From contig NZ_FRBI01000027.1 in the NCBI RefSeq assembly GCF_900142575.1, positions 1 through 64,000 of the forward strand: DNA of 64,000 bases. The letters run 5' to 3'. Every line of letters begins with the position of its first letter. Within the stretch, counting starts at the first letter, position 1. Of this stretch, positions 46,490-55,400 are shown piece after piece. Below the pieces are notes generated by a model. It was not told the origin of the DNA. It saw nothing but the letters and a program-made list of their open reading frames with translations, and did not search any database. Both the position numbers and the translations under genes were made by a program. This stretch comes from Actinacidiphila paucisporea. Its GTDB lineage: Bacteria > Actinomycetota > Actinomycetes > Streptomycetales > Streptomycetaceae.

Positions 46490-49400
46490 TGGGTGCAAGG
46501 ATCGTTGCTGTTGGGGAGGCCGTCAACGATGCCGAGCGGAGGGTGATCGCGCACCTGCGTGATCATGCCCCCGACGACTGGACGGTCCTGCACACTGTCG
46601 AAATTCCGCACCACCGCATCGAGTTGTTCGAGGTTGACCTCGTCGTGGTCACCGGGCATGCCGTGTATGTCATCGACGTCAAGGGCACCCGAGGCCGCGT
46701 CGAGGCCGACAGCAAGCGGTGGTACCCGTCCCGGCGGGCCCCGTTCCGCTCCCCACTGCCGAAGCTGCGCGGGCACGCCAAGCAGTTGAAGACGATCCTG
46801 GAGACAGCGCACCGCCCGCTGTCGCGGCTCTACACCCACGCTCTGGTAGTCCTGCCTGCGCTCGACGCGCTGTTCGTCGACCTGACATCCCAGCAGTTGG
46901 ACGCGCTTGACACCGTCACCCTGCCCGACCTGATCGGTCGGCTCGCCGACGCGAGCCGGGTGCCCACTTCCGCCAACCGGTTCGACACAGACATCTCCGC
47001 GCACCACGAACTGATCGTGCAGACGGTCCAGGGATCCTCCAGGCCACCCTCCGGCCCGTTGCGCTTCGGCAGTTGGGAGGTGATCGAGCGGCTCGGTGAG
47101 ACGGACCCCGAGGAGGGCGGCGACGGCATCGTCCGCGAGTACCGAGCGAAGAACGCCCTTGCCGTACAGGGCTCGGGCACCGTCCGGCTCGCGGTCCGCA
47201 AGGCCGACCCGTACGCCCCGGAGGCGGAGCGGCTGCTGCAGCAGAAGCGGATCGGCATCGCATACGAGGCGCTCGGCAAGCTGCCCTCGCACCCGAACGT
47301 CGTCGGGGTCCGGGACTTCTTCGCCGAGGAGGACCAGGATGCTTTAGTCACCGTCTACGACGACGCGCCCGGACACGCCCTCAAGCTGCACCTGACAGGG
47401 GCCGCAGACCCGCTCACCGCGGACGCGAAGCTGCGCACGATCAGGCAGGTGTTGATGGGACTGGCCCACGCGCACAGCCGGCACATCGCGCACCGCGAGG
47501 TGAGCCCGTCCACGACCCTGATTGCGCAGGACGGGCGAGCGATGCTGACCGGCTTCGAGTACGCGAAGACCGCGCAGCGCCGCACTCACACGGTGATGCT
47601 GGAGGCGCATCAGATCGCCGACCGGGCCTACCTGGCGCCCGAGTGCCACGCCGACCCCGCGGCGATGGGCATGCAGGCGGACGTCTACGCGGTCGGCGTC
47701 ATCGGCTACCAGCTCCTCACGGGCGAGGTTCCCTTCACCTCGGCGACCGAGCAGGCCGACGCCGGACGGCTTCCGGCAAGTGGCCTGGAGGCCGCCGGGG
47801 TCGGGGTCGAACTCGCCCACTGGTTGCAGAAGCTGTGCGCAGCGGACGCGGCGCAGAGGCCGACCGCCGTCGAGGCGCTGCGCCGACTTGATCTGGTGAT
47901 GGGTGCCCAAAACGCCCCCGCGAGACGTATCGGATCCTCCGCGAGAGCCGCGTCTGGTGCTCGCGCTCAGCAGCAGGCGGCGGACGGGCCGCGCGGCCCG
48001 GAGTTCTACAAGGACCTGTCGCCCGACTTCCAGCTCGGCACGAAGTACCTGGTGCGTAACCGGCTCGGCCGCCCCGGTTCGTTCGGTGTGGCCTACCGGG
48101 TCTACGACACGATACGGAGCCTCGACCGGGCGGTGAAGCTGGTCCTGCGGGATCGCGACTCCGTCCTGGAGCGGCTGCGCCGTGAGGCGGACGTTCTGCA
48201 GCGCCTCCAGCACGCGCCACACCCCAACGTGGTGGCGATGGTGGACGCGGATCGGCTGCTGCCGCCGGACGAATACCCGTACCTTGTCTTCGAGTTCATC
48301 GACGGCAAGGACGTAGGCGAGGTGATCCGGGGCGGGCGGATGGGCGCGGCGGACGTGCTGCGGCTCGGGATCGACACGGCCCGGGGGCTGCGCCACATCC
48401 ACGAGCGCGGGGTGTGGCATTGCGACATCAAGCCGAGCAACCTTCTGTGGACCGATGACGGCGTCAAGCTGATCGACTTCGGGATCTCCAAGACCTCGGA
48501 CTCCTCCGAGGGGCACACCTACACCAGCCCGCGCTACACCCCGCCCGACCTGGACCAGGTCCCCGCCGACGGCACCGGGTACACCGACCGGGACCTGTTC
48601 GGGCTCGGCGTCACGCTCTACGAGGCGCTGACCGGCGGCCAGTACCCGTGGGAAGGCGTCGGGCAGCCGTCGCCCGGCGTTCGACCTACCGACCCGCGCA
48701 CCGCGTACAGCGGCTTCGGGGACCTGTCGCCCGGCTTCGCCGAGATTCTGCTGCGGACCCTCTCCCCGTACCGCGGCGAGCGGTTCACCACGGCCGAGGA
48801 GCTTCTGCGCACGCTGGAGGCGCTGGATTCCGCGCGCGTCGCCCCCGCGACGCCCGCGCCCGCTCGCCTCCAACAGCTACCGGTTCCACCTGCCGCGGAC
48901 GGTGGCGGGCAGGCCTCCGAGCCCGAGCCGAACAGCAACCCGTTCGTCGCGCACCTCCAAACGCTGTACAGCCAGAGCCGACGCAGCAACCGCGGCACCC
49001 GAGGCCTGGACCCACAAACCATGTCGGTGTACGTCGACACGGCCCTGGACCGGGAACTCGTGCCCGCGCTGCGGGAAGGGCGGCACGCGCTGGTCGTGGT
49101 TACCGGGAACGCGGGCGACGGCAAGACCGCCTTCCTTGAGCGCTTCGAGCGCCAAGCCCGCGAGCTCGGTGCCACATTCGGACCGCAGCGGGCCAACGGC
49201 AGCGACTTCACTCTGGACGGCCACCGGTTCAGCAGCAACCACGACGGCAGCCAGGACGAAGGCGAGACCACTGGCGACGATGTGCTGGAGGAGTTCTTCG
49301 CGCCGTTCGCGGGCGCCGACGAGGCGGGCTGGCAGGTGGCGGTCGAGACCCGGCTGATCGCCGTCAACGAGGGCCGCCTGGTCGACTTCCTCAGCCACCA

Positions 49401-50817
49401 CCACGACCGCTATCCGCACCTGGCCAAGCTGGCGAACCTGGGCCTCGCGGGCCGGCCCACCGGGCAGGCCGTCGCCATCGTCAACCTCAACGGGCGCGAC
49501 GTCACCGCCCGGCCGGCCGGGCCCGACGAGCAGCCGCTCGACGGGGAGTCGCTGCTTGAGCGCATGGTCGGCCGGATGACCCACGAGCGGTTCTGGGAGG
49601 ACTGCGAGCACTGCGACCTCGCAGCCGTCTGCTACGCCCGGCACAACGCCCAGACCTTCCAGCACCCAGCCGCCGGCCCACAGGCCAAGCGTCGGCTGCG
49701 GCGCGTCTACGAACTGACCCAGCTCCGCGGAAAGCTTCACATCACCCTCCGCGACCTGCGCTCCGCGCTCGCCTACACCCTCGCCTCCGGCCGGGACTGC
49801 GCCGAGATCCACCAGCTGTACGCGACCGGCGGAACCAGGCAGATCCTGGACGGCTTCTACTTCTCCGCCCACCTCGGCGCCCCGCCAGCCCCCGACGGCA
49901 CTCCGCAGGAACGTGACCGGCTACTCACGCTGCTGCGCGAGGCCGATGTGGCGACTGCCCCCCAGCCGCGCCTCGACAGGCGGCTCGACTACGCGGGACT
50001 CCTCGAAGACGGTGCCCTCGTCACCGTCGATGGCCGCGGCGACCGCGACCGGGTCCTGCTCGACCAGCAGTTCCAGCAACTAGGCAGAGCGGCCACCACC
50101 CGGGCAACCCAGGCCGAGGCCCACCGGGCCTATGTGGACGCGGCCCGCCGACTGCTCTACTTCGAACTCCACGATGAGCAGCGCGCCGAACGGATGCTCC
50201 CCTATCCCTCGGTGTTGCATTTCATCGACCTGCTCTCCAGGTCGTCATCCATCGGCACCGCGGAAAGGGACAGCATCCTGCAGGCTCTCAACCGGGGTGA
50301 GGGGCTGGTTGCTCCCCGGCGCATCGGCAACGCTCTTGCGCTGAAGGTGCGTGACGTGCCCGGTGGCACCATCCGCAGCTACCGGCGGTTCCCCGCCGAA
50401 GGCTTCCGTCTCGAACCCGGTGACGCGCCCGTCTCGCCGTACATCGAGTCCGGGCGCACCTCCCTGCGCCTCAGCTACCGTGACCCGTCACGAAGCAACG
50501 GCGGGAGCGCCGAACTGGACATCCGGCTCGACCTGTTCGAGCTGCTCCAACGGTTCGCCCAGGGCTACCGTCCGTCCGTCGCCGACCTGCAGGGACAGCA
50601 GCTGGCTCTCGCCGTGTTCAAGAACCGGCTGGCCGCCGTCCCCTACCAGGAAGTCCTCCTCACCACGCACGGGTACGACCTGCGCCGTATCCACCGCACC
50701 GAGGACTCGGTCTTGCACATGGAAGAACTGACGGGGTCACCGGACGGGGACGGCGACAGCGACGACGGGGCAGCCGACGCGTACGCCGCCAGGGTGGAGG
50801 AGACGACATGGCGCTGA
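46489..50817 (+). CDS. NERD - pseudokinase - Ser/Thr kinase - P-loop ATPase fusion (MAD6-like)
   Basis: The gene encodes 1442 residues. Residues about 15-110 form a NERD nuclease-related domain (D50 in FEVDLVVV, DVKG at 63-66). About 190-470 is a kinase-like fold with HREVSPST (337) instead of HRD and GFE (about 354) instead of DFG, so probably a pseudokinase. About 515-790 is a complete kinase: glycine loop LGRPGSFGVAYRV (526), K near 550, HCDIKPSN (644) and DFGISK (663). About 860-1442 is a P-loop NTPase with Walker A GNAGDGKT (873) and a cysteine cluster CEHCDLAAVC (1040). Start and stop overlap neighbours. It likely senses infection and signals by phosphorylation. Confidence 0.9.
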   Translation: MGARIVAVGEAVNDAERRVIAHLRDHAPDDWTVLHTVEIPHHRIELFEVDLVVVTGHAVYVIDVKGTRGRVEADSKRWYPSRRAPFRSPLPKLRGHAKQLKTILETAHRPLSRLYTHALVVLPALDALFVDLTSQQLDALDTVTLPDLIGRLADASRVPTSANRFDTDISAHHELIVQTVQGSSRPPSGPLRFGSWEVIERLGETDPEEGGDGIVREYRAKNALAVQGSGTVRLAVRKADPYAPEAERLLQQKRIGIAYEALGKLPSHPNVVGVRDFFAEEDQDALVTVYDDAPGHALKLHLTGAADPLTADAKLRTIRQVLMGLAHAHSRHIAHREVSPSTTLIAQDGRAMLTGFEYAKTAQRRTHTVMLEAHQIADRAYLAPECHADPAAMGMQADVYAVGVIGYQLLTGEVPFTSATEQADAGRLPASGLEAAGVGVELAHWLQKLCAADAAQRPTAVEALRRLDLVMGAQNAPARRIGSSARAASGARAQQQAADGPRGPEFYKDLSPDFQLGTKYLVRNRLGRPGSFGVAYRVYDTIRSLDRAVKLVLRDRDSVLERLRREADVLQRLQHAPHPNVVAMVDADRLLPPDEYPYLVFEFIDGKDVGEVIRGGRMGAADVLRLGIDTARGLRHIHERGVWHCDIKPSNLLWTDDGVKLIDFGISKTSDSSEGHTYTSPRYTPPDLDQVPADGTGYTDRDLFGLGVTLYEALTGGQYPWEGVGQPSPGVRPTDPRTAYSGFGDLSPGFAEILLRTLSPYRGERFTTAEELLRTLEALDSARVAPATPAPARLQQLPVPPAADGGGQASEPEPNSNPFVAHLQTLYSQSRRSNRGTRGLDPQTMSVYVDTALDRELVPALREGRHALVVVTGNAGDGKTAFLERFERQARELGATFGPQRANGSDFTLDGHRFSSNHDGSQDEGETTGDDVLEEFFAPFAGADEAGWQVAVETRLIAVNEGRLVDFLSHHHDRYPHLAKLANLGLAGRPTGQAVAIVNLNGRDVTARPAGPDEQPLDGESLLERMVGRMTHERFWEDCEHCDLAAVCYARHNAQTFQHPAAGPQAKRRLRRVYELTQLRGKLHITLRDLRSALAYTLASGRDCAEIHQLYATGGTRQILDGFYFSAHLGAPPAPDGTPQERDRLLTLLREADVATAPQPRLDRRLDYAGLLEDGALVTVDGRGDRDRVLLDQQFQQLGRAATTRATQAEAHRAYVDAARRLLYFELHDEQRAERMLPYPSVLHFIDLLSRSSSIGTAERDSILQALNRGEGLVAPRRIGNALALKVRDVPGGTIRSYRRFPAEGFRLEPGDAPVSPYIESGRTSLRLSYRDPSRSNGGSAELDIRLDLFELLQRFAQGYRPSVADLQGQQLALAVFKNRLAAVPYQEVLLTTHGYDLRRIHRTEDSVLHMEELTGSPDGDGDSDDGAADAYAARVEETTWR

Positions 50818-52481
50818 CCGGATCCTTGGGTACCTTCCACCACCCCGGTGTCAGCCGGATCGACTACAAGACGCTGGACATGGACCGCGTCCTGACCGCG
50901 CTGCTCGCCAGGCTGTGGCACCAGGGAATGCCCAGCAAGATCAGCCGTGCCAACACCCTCGACGTCGAGATGTTCGTCAAGCTGTTCCTGCAGCATCCCG
51001 AGGCCTTCGACGGGTTCGACCGGGAGGCCACCACCCGCTGGACCACCACTCACCTGATGGACCTGGTCAACCGGGGCAAGGCGACCGAGGCGGTGGCCAG
51101 CCCCCGGCCGCTGCACGGATTCACCTACCGGTTCCGCAACAGCCGGAAGTCCCGCCCCTACGGGGCCGACGAGCAGCTGTACGAGATGCTCGCCACCGAC
51201 CAGGGCGCACTGGCCCAGCTCAGGGAGTTCTTCTTCAGTGACGTGGACGGCTCCACCGGGGCGATCACGCCGGGGCCGGGCACCGATGTCGAGACGCAAG
51301 CGCTGCTGCATCTGGTGGAGCTGGCAGGGAAGCAAATGCAGGACCGGCCAGACACCGGGAAACCCCGCAACCCGTACCCGCCGTTGTGCGCCGAGCCGGC
51401 CCGGCAGCTGTGCCAGGACGTCATGCGGCTGCTGTATCACCAGGACCACATGCCGCGCACCGTCCTCGTGGACTACCTGAAGATCCTCTTCGCCTTCCAC
51501 CTCTCGCTCTACCACCTGCGGATGATGAAGCTGCTGCCAGCGGTGGTCGAGGCCGGGGCCGTCGACGCGTCCTGCCGCAAGGGCCACCAGGGACCGGACG
51601 CGGGGGACCGCTGCCCGTACCAGGTGCGGCTCTTCCTCGACGTCGAAGGCACTCCGGGCACTGCGGTGGCCGCGTTGGCCGAACAGAGCGCCGTCATCTG
51701 GTATCGGCGGATCCCGCGGTTCGTCCAGGCGACGTACCAGGTGAAGAAGCTCGACGACTTCGCCGAGCACCTCGCGGCCAAGACCAACAAGCTCAGCCGC
51801 CCCGGCGGAAGGAGCTACTTCACCCCGGAAGAATCCCTGCGGCTGCTCGGCAAGCCCTACGCCAAGGAACGCGACGCTTTCTTCCTGCAGCGGGTCAACC
51901 GCGTTCGGGACGAGGAGGAGGACCTCCCCGCCGAGCTGAAGCAGATCACCCAGCTCGGCCTCTCCCCCTTTGACGAGTACATCGAGATGTTGATGCACTA
52001 CAAGGGGCGTTACTACCGCCGCTACTTCGTCGACTGCCTCGACTCGCTGCTGCTCAAGCACCGCCCCGGTGCCCTGCTCGCCCAGCCGCGCGGCGGGCGG
52101 AGCGGAGCCGGCTCCGACAACGCCGCCCGGCGGTTCGTCCTGGACGCACGGCTGCTCGAAGTCCTTCTCCAGGTGTCCCTGCTCCGGGAGAGCGGCGACG
52201 GGTCCGGAAACCTGGGCACTGCGCCCATGCGGGTGGACGAGTTTCTCGCCCTGCTGCGTGAGCGGTACGGGCTCCACATCGACCAACTGCCGCACTCCGA
52301 CGGCTTCTTTGGTGCCCACCTGGACGATCAGGCCGCGCTTCGTGCCAACTCTGCGGCGTTTCTCAACCGGCTCCGCGAGATCGGCTACTACCAGGACATG
52401 TCCGACGCCTACCTGACCCAGACCATCACTCCCCGGTACACCATCGGCAGCGGGGCGACGACGGGAGCCGTAATCCGATGA
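50808..52481 (+). CDS. Conserved defence-operon protein of unknown fold (MAD7-like)
   Basis: This 557-residue soluble protein is mostly helical. The start overlaps the kinase gene by 10 bp and the stop overlaps the next ATG. Recognisable conserved-looking stretches are SRIDYKTLDMDRVLTALLAR, VDYLKILFAFHLSLYHLRMMKLLP (about 220-245), an EYIEMLMHYKGRYYRRYFVDCL segment and a C-terminal winged-helix-like part (DEFLALLRERYGLHID). No catalytic motif was found. Position between a kinase-ATPase and a HerA-like protein fits the MAD7 component of MADS. It may be a structural bridge. Function is unknown. Confidence 0.82.
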   Translation: MALTGSLGTFHHPGVSRIDYKTLDMDRVLTALLARLWHQGMPSKISRANTLDVEMFVKLFLQHPEAFDGFDREATTRWTTTHLMDLVNRGKATEAVASPRPLHGFTYRFRNSRKSRPYGADEQLYEMLATDQGALAQLREFFFSDVDGSTGAITPGPGTDVETQALLHLVELAGKQMQDRPDTGKPRNPYPPLCAEPARQLCQDVMRLLYHQDHMPRTVLVDYLKILFAFHLSLYHLRMMKLLPAVVEAGAVDASCRKGHQGPDAGDRCPYQVRLFLDVEGTPGTAVAALAEQSAVIWYRRIPRFVQATYQVKKLDDFAEHLAAKTNKLSRPGGRSYFTPEESLRLLGKPYAKERDAFFLQRVNRVRDEEEDLPAELKQITQLGLSPFDEYIEMLMHYKGRYYRRYFVDCLDSLLLKHRPGALLAQPRGGRSGAGSDNAARRFVLDARLLEVLLQVSLLRESGDGSGNLGTAPMRVDEFLALLRERYGLHIDQLPHSDGFFGAHLDDQAALRANSAAFLNRLREIGYYQDMSDAYLTQTITPRYTIGSGATTGAVIR

Positions 52482-55400
52482 GCGTGACCGGCCTGGCGGA
52501 GATCTCGCCCAAGGACCTCCGGGAAGCACTGGAAGACGTGCTGGTACCCCGGCTGGCCAAGTTGGTCGGCGAACGGAGTGCCGGACACTGCATGCGGGTC
52601 ACCGAAGTGGAGGCGGAGTTGGCGGCACCGCTGGTGCGGCGCCTGCGCGGAGCGCTCGGCCCCGACGCCACCGTCTGCCTCCTGGGCACGGCCGACGACC
52701 TGGCCACGGACCGCCCTTTCCACGACGTCGCGGTCACCAGTACCAAACTGGTCGAACTCCGCAACCGCACGGAAGGCGAGGGTATCCTCCCCGGCCCGCT
52801 CCTCGTCTTCGTTCCCCCGGGGACGCGGGTCAGCGCCGAGGACTCCTTCGGCATCGCCACGTTCGAAGAAGTCCCGCTGGGCGATGCCTACAGCCGACTG
52901 GCCGAGCACCTTCTGGACCAGGTGCCGGACCGTCTGCGGCCCGGGGTGGACGAACTGCTCACCACCCTGCGTGATCACTCAGGCCACCCCATGAGCGACC
53001 GAACCGTGGCCACGTACCTTCTGACGCTGCAGGTGAACGCCTACCGCGAGCAGGTCGCGGGGGCTGCCGCCTTCCACTTCGGCCTGGTTCCGGACTTCGA
53101 CCTGTTCACCGACCCCACTCTCGTGAAGGAGCGTGTTGCTCGGAACGCGGCTCTGGTCGACAAGCTGACCGCTTCCAACCGGTCGGAGCGACAACGAGTC
53201 CTGGACCTCGGACTGAGCGACACCGACTTCGCCTTCCGGCTCGCCGGGTTCGCCACCCGCTGCGGCCTTGAGGACCCAGTGGCATGGACTCGTCGCATCG
53301 TCGTCGACCGGGAGAACTGGGGCCTCTCCTTTGGCAACTGGCGCATCGACGAACGGCAACGTGCCACCATCTCCGTCGACGTGGCGGAACTCGGCCTGCC
53401 CGCCGCAGGAGACAGCCCCGAGGAACTAGCCGCCAACCCCGCGCTCCAGGCAATGGTGGGACAGCCCTACCTGCTGGCGGGAGAGAAAGGTGTACGCGAG
53501 CTGACAGCCCGGTTCACCGTCCAGCCCTCCCCTTTGAAGGTGGAGGGGCTGGAACGGTTCCGGGTGGAGATCGTCTCCGAGAGCGGTGATCCAGTCGGGC
53601 GGATCGCCCACGTCTCCAAGGGGACACGGGCCAAGCCCGAGTACAAGGCTCCGCTGCGCCGCCTCAACAAGATCGACTGGGAAGAGGGATGGCACTACGT
53701 CCGGGTCACGCCGCTCGACGCATCGGAGGAAGCGCTCGACATAGCGCCGGCCGCACACGGACTGCCCGGTGGCGAGAGCGAACGCTTCTACGTCATCCCC
53801 AACGCCGAGAGCGAGGAACCGCCGGAGCGCAGTGCCGGACGCTACGACGGCGTCATCCAGACGTTGCGAGCCCTGCAATTCGATGCCCTGGCGGCCGGTG
53901 AAGACCCGGGTCGGGTCGCTCTCACCGACATCCGCTGGAAGCCTGCCACTCCGCGCAGTCCGCTGCGGATCCTGAACGCCAGGGTCCACACCGCCGGCAG
54001 CGCCGAGATCCGTCTCGCCCCGCTGCTCGTGCAGATCCAGCAGGACCTGCTGGCACGCTCCGAGGACACCTCGTTGCGCCGCCTCGTCCTCCACCCGGAC
54101 GGCACGGCCGAAATGCCCGCCGGGGCCGACGACGACCTGCGCAACGCCCTGTCCGGACGGGCCGCCGAGGCGTATGACGTCTTCCTCGACGCGCGGCGCG
54201 CCTATTTCACGGTGCTCGGCGGGCATGCCGACGAAGGGACGGAGCCGTCTCAGCTGCTGGTCAGCGAGGCCACCGACTTCGAGCGGGTACGTGAGGACCT
54301 CGCCGGTTACGCCGAGGCATACGCGGAGCTGGTGGCCGCGCAGTCACTTCAGGCCGAGCGCGCCGACGACGGCTCCCGCGGCACCGCGCTCACCGCGCTG
54401 GCACGGATCCAGCAGGTCGATTGCGCAGCTGTGACTCTCGCCGACGGGCTGGGACGACGCGACACCGTCCTGCTCGTCTCGCCCACGCATCCGCTGCGTG
54501 CCCTCTGGCTCGCGACCTGGTCCGCGCTCGGCCAGGAGTGGACGGGGCGACTCGCTGGCGAGGAGAAGCGGCGAGTCATCGCCGTCCGTGACTCGTTCTG
54601 GGAGGCGCTGTCACCTCTCGGCTTCCCGTTTGCCGTTCCGCGGCAGGACGGACGGCTAATGGTGGCCGCCGACAACCTCACCCCGTACTGGGGTGCCTAC
54701 CTTCCGAGCGAGACCGCCGATCCCCGCGGCCTGCTCGGCCAGCTCTCCGAGGCACTGCATCTGCCCGCCGCCGGCCCGCGCGCGGCCGGCGAGGTCGGCG
54801 GGCTCTCCGGAAAACCACTCGCCGACCGCATCGAGCGGTACGTGCGGCTCCACCCGTACGTCCACACCCTCGTCATGAACGTCGTCAACGCCGGCCGCGG
54901 GGAGATCGTCGCCGACGCCCTCCTCGAACTGCAGCGCCGCGCCTCCACCCGCGACCTCACCTACGACATCCGCCTCTGCGCAACCAACCCGGAAGCCCCT
55001 GAGACCGGAGCTGCACTGGGGGAACTCCTCAGTGCCCAGAACCAGATCGCCCCAGCCGAAGCCGAGGCGTTCCTGCACACCGTGGGCGCAGCCCGCCAGG
55101 CCAAGCTCGTCTACTCCGTCCGCTCCATCGAGGAGTTCAACGGGCCAGCCGGCGGAATCGACGCGCACCTCACGGTCCTCATCGACGCCTTCGGCGGCGA
55201 ACAGCACAGCTCCGTCGCACGTCGCGACACCGCACACGCGCCGGTCCACGGCCTCGTCCAAACGACATCTTCGCTCTACGAGGACAGCGAACAGCAGATC
55301 GTGTGGCGCACTCTCCCACGCTTCGGCACCGCTCTGCCCACCGAGGACGCCGACGATCTCGCGACGCTCCTGAGCCGTCTGCCCAGCCTGCTCGCCGGAG

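Noticed and set aside
47344..52529. Long minus-strand frames (509, 331 and 628 residues)
   Set aside because: They are antisense to the kinase-ATPase and MAD7-like genes, where catalytic motifs fix the coding strand.
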